Source: Natronococcus jeotgali DSM 18795
GTDB lineage: Archaea > Halobacteriota > Halobacteria > Halobacteriales > Natrialbaceae
DNA: 47,748 bases
Direction: 5' to 3'
Assembly (NCBI RefSeq): GCF_000337695.1
Contig: NZ_AOIA01000033.1
Location: 61,115 to 108,862 of the forward strand
Shown: one piece after another, positions 1-6,852 of the stretch
How positions within the stretch are numbered: position 1 is the first letter of the stretch
Layout of the letters: every line of letters starts with the position of its first letter
Made by a program: the position numbers and the translations under genes
Notes under the pieces: generated by a model
Databases searched by the model: none
What the model was told of the DNA's origin: nothing
The model's input: the letters and a program-made list of their open reading frames with translations, nothing else

Positions 1-22
1 CCCCTCCGTTTCGATTCGAAGC
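1..22 (-). promoter_or_regulatory. ORB-like origin recognition box, minus orientation
   Basis: Read on the minus strand it has TTCGA, a 3-nt spacer, then GAAACGGAGGGG. This matches the archaeal ORB layout of a half-dyad, GAAAC and a terminal G-run. Its G-run points left, opposite to the box at 803-825. It touches the window edge, so further boxes may lie outside. Confidence 0.65.
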
Positions 23-60
23 CGATCCCACCGTCGAACGGATCGCGACCGGTGGAATCG

Positions 61-108
61 TTCTGCCCGCTCCAATCTCGAAACTTCTGCCCGCTCCAAT
101 CCCGAAAC
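61..108 (+). repeat. tandem 24-bp direct repeat in the origin region (two copies)
   Basis: Positions 61-84 and 85-108 are two head-to-tail copies that differ at one base (T or C at unit position 18). Each unit contains CTCCAATCYCGAAAC, which resembles an ORB core but has a 5-nt instead of a 3-nt spacer and no G-run. A weak third copy ending in CCAAACTGATC follows at about 117-143. The repeats could be accessory initiator sites or iteron-like elements. Confidence 0.75.
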
Positions 109-125
109 TGACTATCTTGCTGCCT

Positions 126-181
126 ACTACGATCCCCAAACTGATCACGACCACGTCCGATCGTCGCTTCTCGATCGTAGT
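126..181. repeat. 9-bp inverted repeat in origin region
   Basis: ACTACGATC at 126-134 is the exact reverse complement of GATCGTAGT at 173-181, with a 38-nt spacer. A partial further copy, ATCGTAGT, occurs at 224-231. The function is unknown; the position inside the presumed origin suggests a protein-binding or structural role. Confidence 0.5.
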
Positions 182-802
182 CTGTTCCGCTGTATCGCGT
201 GAATCGTTGTCTTTTCTCTCTACATCGTAGTTCCTCCACCGCATTGCGAGAGAATCCATCGCACTGTCAGGTCGCTTTCCAGCCTCCGTGGCGGACGGAC
301 TCATTTTGTTGGGACGCCGGCCCCTGACGCGTTCCCTCGGCAGCGTCTCGTTTCGATCGCTTCGGACGACGCCACCACGAATGGGTTGGTATCTGCCGAA
401 GTCGTGATCGCTCGTCCTCGCGGCCAGGAGGGGACGGGAGACGGTTCTCCGATCGCCGCGGGACGGCACTTCCGAAACGACGGATCCGAGAACTCGATCG
501 AAGTCGAAACCGGGACCCGACGTGGACGAAGCCCACGCTGATACGGAGAGTCACCGACCGAGGGTTCGGCCCTCGTCCGGTCCGACCCGTCAACAGCTCC
601 GTACCGTTCGTGGCGACTCGAGTCCGTCTCGCGATTCGTTCCGCCGAAAAAGAATTCCATCCTACGTAGGTGAAAGGGAAGAATTTAATATCGCGGTCTT
701 CCTCTGTTTCGTTTGCATCAACTGGATCCGAACCGGGTCCCCACCGCGGTTAATCGGCCGTGATGGCCGCTCAAACGCTGTCTTCCCGCCTTCGGATTCG
801 GA

Positions 803-825
803 TCTCCACACGAAACCAGGGGGTG
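803..825 (+). promoter_or_regulatory. ORB-like origin recognition box just upstream of orc1 start
   Basis: The site reads CTCCA, CAC, GAAACC, AGGGGG: the ORB layout with a full G-run. It ends 13 nt before the orc1 ATG. Besides initiator loading, binding here could repress orc1 itself, since it sits in the likely 5' leader or start region. Confidence 0.7.
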
Positions 826-837
826 TTCCAACGACGG

Positions 838-2493
838 ATGTCAGACGACAACCCAGAGCCGCCACGAACCGACGACGTCGAGGGCGAGACCGACGGATTC
901 TCGACGACGCTCGAGGAGACGGCGATCGGCGACGAGGAACCGAGCCAGGGACTGTTCGACGACCTGCTCAGCGGGGAGCCGATCTTCGAGAACAAGGAGG
1001 TTCTCCGTCCGTCGTACACGCCCCACGAACTCCCCCACCGGACCGACCAGATCAACAAGATGGCGACGATCCTGGTCGCCGCGCTTCGGGGTGAGACGCC
1101 CTCGAACATCCTGATCTACGGGAAAACGGGAACTGGAAAGACCGCGAGCGCGAAGTTCGTTAGCAAGGAACTCGAGAGCACCTCCCAGAAGTACAGCGTC
1201 CCCTGCGACGTCGAGTACATCAACTGCGAAGTGACCGACACGCAGTACCGCGTCCTCGCCCAGCTCGCGAACAAGTTCATCGAGAAAAACGAGGCCCGGA
1301 TCGATCGGCGAGTCGACGAGCTCGAGGACCGCCTCGCGGACCTCGAGGAGTACGACGGGGCCGACGATCCGTCCGACCCCGCCGAGCGGCCGGCGGACGG
1401 AACCGGCGGTACTGCCCCGACAGACGACGTTTCGTCTGGAACGGGAACCGACCCGCAGTCATCGAGTTCTCCAGTAGAAACGGAGGGGTCGAGCGACGAA
1501 CTGGAACCCGACGCCGACTCGGCTCACCCGCTCACGTCCACGCCGTTTTCCGACCGCGAGGAAGTGCGGGCCCGGATCGACGAGCTCGAGGCCGACAGGG
1601 AGTCGTTCCAGGAGGTGCCGATGACCGGGTGGCCGACCGACCGGGTCTACAGCGTCTTCTTCGACGCCGTCGACTACGACGAGCGGGTCGTCGTCATCAT
1701 GTTAGACGAGATCGACAAGCTCGTCGAGAAAAGCGGGGACGATACCCTCTACAACCTCTCCCGGATGAACTCCGAGCTCGAGAACTCGCGAGTATCGATC
1801 ATCGGGATCTCGAACGACCTCAAGTTCACCGACTTCCTCGACCCCCGGGTCAAGTCCAGTCTCGGCGAGGAAGAGATCGTCTTCCCGCCGTACGACGCGA
1901 ACCAGCTGCGGGACATCCTCCAGCACCGGTCGAACGTCGCGTTCAAGGCCGACGCGCTGTCCGACGACGTGATCCCGCTGTGTGCGGCCTTCGCCGCCCA
2001 GGAACACGGCGACGCGCGGCGGGCGCTTGATCTGTTACGAACCGCGGGTGAACTCGCCGAACGCTCCCAGGCCGAGACGATCGTCGAGAAACACGTTCGC
2101 CAGGCCCAGGACAAGATCGAACTCGACCGGGTCGTCGAGGTCGTGCGCACCCTCCCCACGCAGTCGAAGCTCGTCCTCTTCGCGATCATCCTGCTCGAGA
2201 AAAACGGCGTCCACAGCATCAACACCGGCGAGGTGTTCAACATCTACAAGCGCCTCTGCGAGGAGATCGACGCGGACGTCCTCACGCAGCGCCGCGTGAC
2301 GGATCTCATCAGCGAGCTCGACATGCTCGGGATCGTCAACGCGGTCGTCGTCTCGAAGGGCCGGTACGGCCGGACGAAGGAGATCAGCCTCTCGGTACCG
2401 ATCGACGAGACCGAGGCCGTCCTGCTTTCGGACTCCCGGCTGAGCAACATCGACGACATCCAGCCGTTCGTGCAGGCGCGGTTCGAGAACTAG
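838..2493 (+). CDS. orc1: Orc1/Cdc6 family replication initiator
   Basis: An AAA+ initiator of 551 aa that binds ORBs and loads the MCM helicase. Walker A is GKTGTGKT at residues 95-102 and Walker B is IMLDEIDK with D290 and E291. An AAA+ lid and a C-terminal winged-helix domain follow, with KLVLFAIILLEKNGVHSINTGEV and a YGRTKE wing. The ATG at 838 is chosen because it follows the ORB box and begins a typical acidic N-terminus; an in-frame ATG at 760 would add 26 residues encoded partly by the ORB. Walker A and B are about 190 residues apart, so there is a long acidic insertion (about residues 165-255). That insertion contains a pair of ORB-like DNA elements. The assignment is firm; its membership in the oriC1-linked class is inferred from its polD1 and signal peptidase neighbours. 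Confidence 0.95.
   Translation: MSDDNPEPPRTDDVEGETDGFSTTLEETAIGDEEPSQGLFDDLLSGEPIFENKEVLRPSYTPHELPHRTDQINKMATILVAALRGETPSNILIYGKTGTGKTASAKFVSKELESTSQKYSVPCDVEYINCEVTDTQYRVLAQLANKFIEKNEARIDRRVDELEDRLADLEEYDGADDPSDPAERPADGTGGTAPTDDVSSGTGTDPQSSSSPVETEGSSDELEPDADSAHPLTSTPFSDREEVRARIDELEADRESFQEVPMTGWPTDRVYSVFFDAVDYDERVVVIMLDEIDKLVEKSGDDTLYNLSRMNSELENSRVSIIGISNDLKFTDFLDPRVKSSLGEEEIVFPPYDANQLRDILQHRSNVAFKADALSDDVIPLCAAFAAQEHGDARRALDLLRTAGELAERSQAETIVEKHVRQAQDKIELDRVVEVVRTLPTQSKLVLFAIILLEKNGVHSINTGEVFNIYKRLCEEIDADVLTQRRVTDLISELDMLGIVNAVVVSKGRYGRTKEISLSVPIDETEAVLLSDSRLSNIDDIQPFVQARFEN
1423..1491. promoter_or_regulatory. divergent ORB-like pair inside orc1 coding sequence
   Basis: The plus-strand box at 1466-1491 reads CTCCA, GTA, GAAACGGAGGGG and is a near-ideal ORB. 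A minus-strand box at 1423-1445 reads GTTCCA, GAC, GAAACG but has no immediate G-run. The GAAAC cores are 48 bp apart and point away from each other. Both lie in the codons of the acidic linker of Orc1 (about residues 196-218). Binding by Orc1 is inferred, not shown. Confidence 0.6.
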
Positions 2494-2521
2494 GGGTCCT
2501 GCGTCGACTCGAGCGAGACGT

Positions 2522-3508
2522 CTATCCGCGCCGCCGCCCGACGACCGCCGCAGCTCCCGCACCGGTCGCGGCGACCGATCCGACGCTCGCACCGATCGCT
2601 TCAGCGCTCGAGAACGGCGCGCCGGCCGCGGTCGCGCCTGCGACGGTCTCGAGACCGGGCTGGGGTGCGAGGACGCCGCCCATGATCGAGTCGAACGCGA
2701 GTCGGACGTAGCCCAGCCACGGGATGCGGAACGACGCCTTGCCGGTGATCCAGCCGGGTCGGACGATGTCGGTGTTCGCGCCGCCGCGCTGGTACTGATC
2801 GTAGTAGGGGTTCGCGTCGCCCTTCGTGACGAAGCCGTCGTGGGCGGCCGGACAGGTCCGGAGCTGGTCGCAACTCGCCCCGTCGAGGTACTCGGGTTCG
2901 GCCTTGGTGTCGACCCAGTTTTCGCCCTCCTCGACCCAGAAGTGTGCGCGGTGTATCACCGGCGTCTGGTGGGCCTGTCCGTCGGGTTCGAAGACGACGA
3001 CGTCGCCGCCCTCGCCGAACTTCTGGTGATCGTCGCCGTTCTCCTGAGTGACGATTCCGGTGTCGCCCGTGGCCTCGTCGCCCACGAAGCGGTCGTCCGC
3101 GACGACAAAGATGAGATCGCCGACCTCCATGTTCGGCTCCATACTCCCGCTCTCGACGGCCACCAGCGGGGGCCAGACGCCGCTGACCCCGAACAGCAAC
3201 AGACCGATGACCGCGACGATCGCGACGCTGCTCAGGACGTCCCGCACCAGCACGACGGAGTCGTCGTCGGTCCCGAAAAACCAGCGAACGACGCCGTCGT
3301 CCTCGATCGTGACGTCGTCGCCCTCGGAACTCGAGCCGCCGTGTTGCACGACGGTCCCGTCGCCGCTGGAGTCGCCACCGGGTCCAGTTCGATCGTTGTC
3401 CCCCGACCTCGGTTCGGCGGTCCCGTCCGACGGGGCCTCGCGCGGGTCGCGGCGGTGTGGCTCGTCTCTCTCGTCGCTGGTCTCGTCTCCGGGATCGGGA
3501 CCGCTCAT
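2522..3508 (-). CDS. signal peptidase I (archaeal/Sec11 type)
   Basis: A membrane serine protease of 328 aa that removes Sec signal peptides. An acidic, disordered N-terminus (about 1-75) leads into a membrane segment at about 90-112. The catalytic serine box is SGSMEPNM with Ser122. The general base is His186 in VIHR, as in archaeal and ER enzymes that use His instead of Lys. Asp231 lies in the KGDANPYYDQ box. A second hydrophobic segment near the C-terminus ends in a basic RRRG tail. The gene is divergent from polD1 across a 105-nt gap and convergent with orc1. The 70-residue acidic N-terminal extension is typical of halophiles. Family assignment is firm. Confidence 0.92.
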   Translation of the reverse strand: MSGPDPGDETSDERDEPHRRDPREAPSDGTAEPRSGDNDRTGPGGDSSGDGTVVQHGGSSSEGDDVTIEDDGVVRWFFGTDDDSVVLVRDVLSSVAIVAVIGLLLFGVSGVWPPLVAVESGSMEPNMEVGDLIFVVADDRFVGDEATGDTGIVTQENGDDHQKFGEGGDVVVFEPDGQAHQTPVIHRAHFWVEEGENWVDTKAEPEYLDGASCDQLRTCPAAHDGFVTKGDANPYYDQYQRGGANTDIVRPGWITGKASFRIPWLGYVRLAFDSIMGGVLAPQPGLETVAGATAAGAPFSSAEAIGASVGSVAATGAGAAAVVGRRRG

Positions 3509-3580
3509 CGTTCCGTGCTATACCGGGCCCGGCCATCAAGTTTCTGTTCGTCGGACCGACGTTCACGACGGTCATCCGCT

Positions 3581-3590
3581 ACCCTTTTGG
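3581..3590 (+). promoter_or_regulatory. TATA-like promoter element for polD1
   Basis: ACCCTTTTGG is centred 28 nt before the GTG at 3614. That spacing fits a leaderless transcript beginning at the start codon. Confidence 0.4.
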
Positions 3591-3613
3591 CGTCGCTCGC
3601 GAATGCGAGGCGT

Positions 3614-5197
3614 GTGCCACTCGAGGGGGCCGCCCGGATCGTCAGCGAACTCACGAGCCGCGGCTACAACGCCGAGCGCGAGGCCGTAACCCGGATCGCG
3701 TCGACCGAGGATCCGGCGGCGACCCTCGAGCGCGTGCTCGAGGCGCTGCCCGACGACGCGCTCGTCGTCCGGTCCGACCACGTCGACCCCGCTCTCGAGG
3801 ACGCGACCGAACCGGCCTCCGACGGCGGTCGAACCGCCGGGCAGACGGGTTCCGCGGCCGAACACGCCCCCGTTTCGACTGGAGGCGACAGCGCGCCGTC
3901 GCCACCGAACGACGGCGGTTTTCCAGTCGAAACGAAGGGGGTCGGCGAGGGACGCGGGAACGCCGGAAGCGACAGGTCCGTGGACCCCCTCCAGCGCTCG
4001 ATCGAGATCGTCGGCGACATGACCGGCGAGAGCACGGGTACCGGCGAGTACGGCGACTTCGTCTCGGTGTTTCGCGATCGGCTCGAGCGGCTCGGATCGA
4101 AGCTTCGCGGGCGGGTCAACCACCGGCCTGCGACGGCCGTCCAGTCGATGCCGGGCGGGAGCGAGGCCGCGATGGTCGGCCTGGTCAACGACGTGCGATC
4201 GACCGCCAGCGGCCACTGGCTGATCGAACTCGAGGACGCGACCGGAACCTTCCCGTGGCTCGTGATGAAGGATCGCGAGTACGCCGATCTCGTGGACGAA
4301 CTGCTGTACGACGAGGTACTGGCGATGGAGGGGACCCTCGCGGACGACTCCGGAATCGCGTTCGTCGACTCGATGTACTTTCCGGACGTTCCCCGCACGC
4401 ACGAGCCCTCGACGGCCGACCGTCACGTGCAGGCGGCGCTGATCAGCGACGTCCACGTCGGCAGTCAGGAGTTCATGGGCGAGGCCTGGAACCGCTTCGC
4501 CGACTGGCTGCACACCCCCGAAGCCCAACACGTCGAGTACCTGCTGATCGCCGGCGACATGGTCGAGGGCGTCGGGGTCTACCCGAACCAGGACGAGGAG
4601 CTCGACATCGTCGACATCTACGAGCAGTACGAGGCGTTCAACGAACGGCTAAAGCGAGTACCCGGCGACCTCGAGGTCGTCATGATCCCGGGCAACCACG
4701 ACGCGGTGCGGCTCGCGGAACCCCAGCCCGGGTTCGACGAGGAGCTTCGGGAGATCATGTCCGCACACGACCCCCGGATCGTCAGCAACCCCTCGACCGT
4801 GACCCTCGAGGGCGTCTCGATACTGATGTACCACGGCGTCAGCCTCGACGAGGTCATCGCGGAACTGCCCGAGGAGAAAGCGAGCTACGACGAGCCACAC
4901 CGGGCGATGTACCAGCTGCTCAAGAAGCGCCACGTCGCCCCGCAGTTCGGTGGTCACACCCGGCTCGCGCCCGAGGAGAAGGACTACCTCATCATGGAGG
5001 AGGTGCCCGACATCTTCCACACCGGTCACGTCCACAAGCTCGGCTTCGGCAAGTACCACGACGTCCTCGCGATCAACTCCGGCTGCTGGCAGGCCCAGAC
5101 CGACTTCCAGCGCAGCGTCAACATCGACCCCGACGCCGGGTACGCCCCGATCGTCGACCTCGATACCCTCGACGTGACCGTCCAGAAGTTCAGCTGA
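3614..5197 (+). CDS. polD1: DNA polymerase D small subunit DP1 (3'-5' exonuclease)
   Basis: The 527-aa proofreading subunit of the archaeal replicative polymerase PolD. The order is an N-terminal helical region (about 1-60), a low-complexity linker (about 70-150), an OB fold and a calcineurin-like phosphoesterase domain. All metal-binding motifs are present: D279-x-H281, GD315, G360-N-H-D363 and G471-H-V-H474. The GTG at 3614 (MPLEGAARIVSELTSRGYN) is chosen because it matches the usual haloarchaeal N-terminus and has a TATA-like box 28 nt upstream; the frame stays open further upstream only as an antisense shadow of the signal peptidase gene. Location next to orc1 is the known haloarchaeal arrangement. 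The linker encodes a divergent pair of ORB-like elements. The catalytic subunit DP2 is not in this window. Confidence 0.95.
   Translation: MPLEGAARIVSELTSRGYNAEREAVTRIASTEDPAATLERVLEALPDDALVVRSDHVDPALEDATEPASDGGRTAGQTGSAAEHAPVSTGGDSAPSPPNDGGFPVETKGVGEGRGNAGSDRSVDPLQRSIEIVGDMTGESTGTGEYGDFVSVFRDRLERLGSKLRGRVNHRPATAVQSMPGGSEAAMVGLVNDVRSTASGHWLIELEDATGTFPWLVMKDREYADLVDELLYDEVLAMEGTLADDSGIAFVDSMYFPDVPRTHEPSTADRHVQAALISDVHVGSQEFMGEAWNRFADWLHTPEAQHVEYLLIAGDMVEGVGVYPNQDEELDIVDIYEQYEAFNERLKRVPGDLEVVMIPGNHDAVRLAEPQPGFDEELREIMSAHDPRIVSNPSTVTLEGVSILMYHGVSLDEVIAELPEEKASYDEPHRAMYQLLKKRHVAPQFGGHTRLAPEEKDYLIMEEVPDIFHTGHVHKLGFGKYHDVLAINSGCWQAQTDFQRSVNIDPDAGYAPIVDLDTLDVTVQKFS
3865..3945. promoter_or_regulatory. 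divergent ORB-like pair inside polD1 coding sequence
   Basis: The minus-strand box (3865-3886) reads CTCCA, GTC, GAAACGGGGGCG. The plus-strand box (3919-3945) reads TTCCA, GTC, GAAACGAAGGGGGTCG. Both have the GAAAC core and a G-run. The cores are 57 bp apart and divergent, like the pair inside orc1. They fall in codons about 85-110 of the DP1 linker. Confidence 0.65.
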
Positions 5198-5215
5198 CGC
5201 CGATTCCAGCCCCAC

Positions 5216-6178
5216 ATGTCCCCCGAAGACGCCGACTCACCGCCCGTACGCGCCGACTCGCCGCTCGACGGAGCTGAACCCCTGACCGAGGACGCCGACC
5301 CGCCGTCCGACGATCGGTCCGATCCGTTCTACCCCGCCATCGACGTCCACACCCACGTCCTCCCCGAGCGACTGCTGGCGGCGATCCGTCGATCGCTCCG
5401 CCGAGAGGCCGGCTGGGAGTTCTCGCTTCCTACCGCACCGTCGGCGATCGACGACGTCCTCCGAGCGGCGGGCGTCGCCGCCTTCGTCGCGCTGCCGTAC
5501 GCCCACGAGCCAGGCGTCGCACGCGAGCTGAACGGGTGGGTGCTCGAGCGAGCCGCGTCCTCGGACCGCCTGCTTCCGTTCGCGACGGTCCATCCAGACG
5601 ACGACGTCGGGTCGGTCGTCCGGGACGCCTTCGACGCCGGCGCGCGCGGGCTGAAGATCCACTGCCCGGTCCAGGAGTGTCGGCCCGCGGATCCGCGCCT
5701 CGAGCCCGCCCTCGAGGCCGCCGCCGAGCGCGATCGGCCGATCACCTACCACGGCGGAACGGCGCCGATGTTCCAGGACAGCCCCTACGTGGGCGCGGAC
5801 GCCTTCGCCGAGCTGCTCGACTCCTACCCCGAGCTCCGGGTCTGTTGTGCCCACATGGGAACGTACGAGGTCGATCGGTTCCTCGCGTTCGCGCGGGAGT
5901 ACGACGGCGTCTACCTCGACACGACGGTCGCGATGGCGAGGGCGGCCCCGGAGACGATCGGATTCGATCCGTCCTCGATCGCCGACGAGACCCTCGCGGC
6001 GCTCTCCGGGTCGATCATGTACGGCTCCGACGCGCCGAATATTCCGTACCGGTACCGCGAGGAGCGAGTCGAACTGCTCGAGCGCGACCTGCCGCGAGAA
6101 ACGCTGCGCGATATCTTCTTCCGAACCGCCCTCGAGTACCTGGACCTCGAGGCCGAAGCGGTCGTCGGGCGAGACTGA
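5216..6178 (+). CDS. amidohydrolase family (metal-dependent TIM-barrel) protein
   Basis: A 320-aa protein of the amidohydrolase-2 type. The first metal motif is DVHTHVLPE (D43, H45, H47). Further ligand or active-site motifs are GLKIHCP, ITYHGGTAPM, CCAHMG and, near the C-terminus, MYGSDAPNIPY. This family includes decarboxylases and hydrolases acting on small ring or carboxylate substrates; the substrate cannot be read from sequence. It starts 19 nt after polD1 on the same strand, so co-transcription is likely. The first 38 residues are acidic and low-complexity, so a shorter start is possible, though no strong alternative is seen. Confidence 0.85.
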   Translation: MSPEDADSPPVRADSPLDGAEPLTEDADPPSDDRSDPFYPAIDVHTHVLPERLLAAIRRSLRREAGWEFSLPTAPSAIDDVLRAAGVAAFVALPYAHEPGVARELNGWVLERAASSDRLLPFATVHPDDDVGSVVRDAFDAGARGLKIHCPVQECRPADPRLEPALEAAAERDRPITYHGGTAPMFQDSPYVGADAFAELLDSYPELRVCCAHMGTYEVDRFLAFAREYDGVYLDTTVAMARAAPETIGFDPSSIADETLAALSGSIMYGSDAPNIPYRYREERVELLERDLPRETLRDIFFRTALEYLDLEAEAVVGRD

Positions 6179-6189
6179 CGGGACGGGGA

Positions 6190-6627
6190 TCAGCCCTCGA
6201 GGCGAAACCGAACCGTCGAGGCGCCGTCGAACCGCGGCCCCGGACCGCGGCGATCGAACCCCAGCTCCCGGGCCGCGTCCTCGATCAACCCGGCGTCGGA
6301 CGCGATCAGTACCTCGACGGCCATCCCCTCGCGCTCGGCGAACCGGACCGGTTCGGCGAGCAGCCGCTTGCAGGCGTCGGGGGTGCCGTCGAGCTGGGTG
6401 ACGTGGACGGTATCCTCGCGCGCGTCGAAACTGACGAAGCCGAGCAGGTCCTCCGGATCCGAGCCGGCGTACTGGGACTCCGAGACGTCGGCGTTCGGGT
6501 CGTGCGTGCCGTCCTCGGCGACCCGGACGGTGCGGTCGTGGACCAGGTTCCGCATCACGTCGGTCGGGGAGTCGGCGATCGCCGCCAGCGCGTCGGCGTC
6601 GGCCTCGAGTGCGTCCCGTACGTTCAT
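6190..6627 (-). CDS. GNAT-type N-acetyltransferase-like protein
   Basis: A 145-aa protein read as a GNAT-like fold: MNVRDALEADADALAAIADSP at the start, a central strand LLGFVSFDAREDTVHVTQL, an acceptor helix region (DACKRLLAEPVRFAEREGM) and a late ARELGFDRRG segment typical of GNAT C-termini. The start at 6627 is set by a strong TATA box 28 nt upstream, which makes the message leaderless; longer in-frame starts would read through that promoter. Tail-to-tail with the amidohydrolase gene (11 nt between the ends). The acceptor substrate is unknown. The canonical acetyl-CoA Q/RxxGxG/A loop is not clear, so the fold call is moderate. Confidence 0.75.
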   Translation of the reverse strand: MNVRDALEADADALAAIADSPTDVMRNLVHDRTVRVAEDGTHDPNADVSESQYAGSDPEDLLGFVSFDAREDTVHVTQLDGTPDACKRLLAEPVRFAEREGMAVEVLIASDAGLIEDAARELGFDRRGPGPRFDGASTVRFRLEG

Positions 6628-6650
6628 TGGGGCGTGGTAATGGCACCCAC

Positions 6651-6660
6651 AAATATAAAT
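6651..6660 (-). promoter_or_regulatory. TATA box of the GNAT gene at 6190-6627
   Basis: On the minus strand the box reads ATTTATATTT and is centred 28 nt before the ATG. It is one of the clearest TATA boxes in the window and supports the short start. Confidence 0.7.
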
Positions 6661-6764
6661 CCAGTTGGAATCGCCTCGAGTCCGAACGCGCACCGTCTCC
6701 GCGCCGCCCGGGGGCGAAGACGGGGGTGGGATCGGTGAGGGTAAAAGTCGGGCCGATGAGACAC

Positions 6765-6771
6765 AGTTATC
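6765..6771 (+). promoter_or_regulatory. TATA-like element upstream of lysC
   Basis: AGTTATC is centred at about 6768, 28 nt before the ATG at 6796 and 72 nt before the lysC ATG at 6840. The spacing points to transcription beginning at the small upstream ORF, not at lysC. Confidence 0.5.
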
Positions 6772-6795
6772 TGCCCGCCCTTGCAACCACCTCGC

Positions 6796-6852
6796 ATGAG
6801 TCCATCCACCAGGTTACCGTCGGACCGCGAGGTGTCAGTATGCGCGTCGTAG
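6796..6852 (+). CDS. possible 18-codon leader ORF overlapping lysC start
   Basis: ATG at 6796 opens an 18-codon frame (MSPSTRLPSDREVSVCAS) that stops at TAG 6850-6852. This is 13 nt past the lysC ATG in another frame. A TATA-like box sits exactly 28 nt upstream, so this ATG would be the leaderless start. It may couple translation to lysC or be non-functional; no run of regulatory amino acid codons is present. Confidence 0.35.
   Translation: MSPSTRLPSDREVSVCAS

Larger units (their letters stand above)
1..837. other. oriC1: probable replication origin (oriC1-type) intergenic region upstream of orc1
   Basis: This 837-nt stretch before orc1 holds no convincing gene; the reading frames in it lack recognisable protein character. 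It carries an ORB-like element at each end in opposite orientation (1-22 minus, 803-825 plus), a 24-bp tandem repeat (61-108), a 9-bp inverted repeat (126-134 with 173-181) and a locally AT-richer stretch around 640-720 that could be the unwinding element. Haloarchaeal oriC1 typically lies next to a cdc6/orc1 gene, with inverted ORBs ending in G-runs around an AT-rich element, so the arrangement fits. Origin activity is inferred, and the left edge is cut by the window. Confidence 0.7.

Noticed and set aside
267-660. Minus-strand frames of 108 and 119 codons in the origin region.
   Set aside because: They overlap each other, have arginine/serine-rich shadow composition and no start signals; the region is better explained as an origin.
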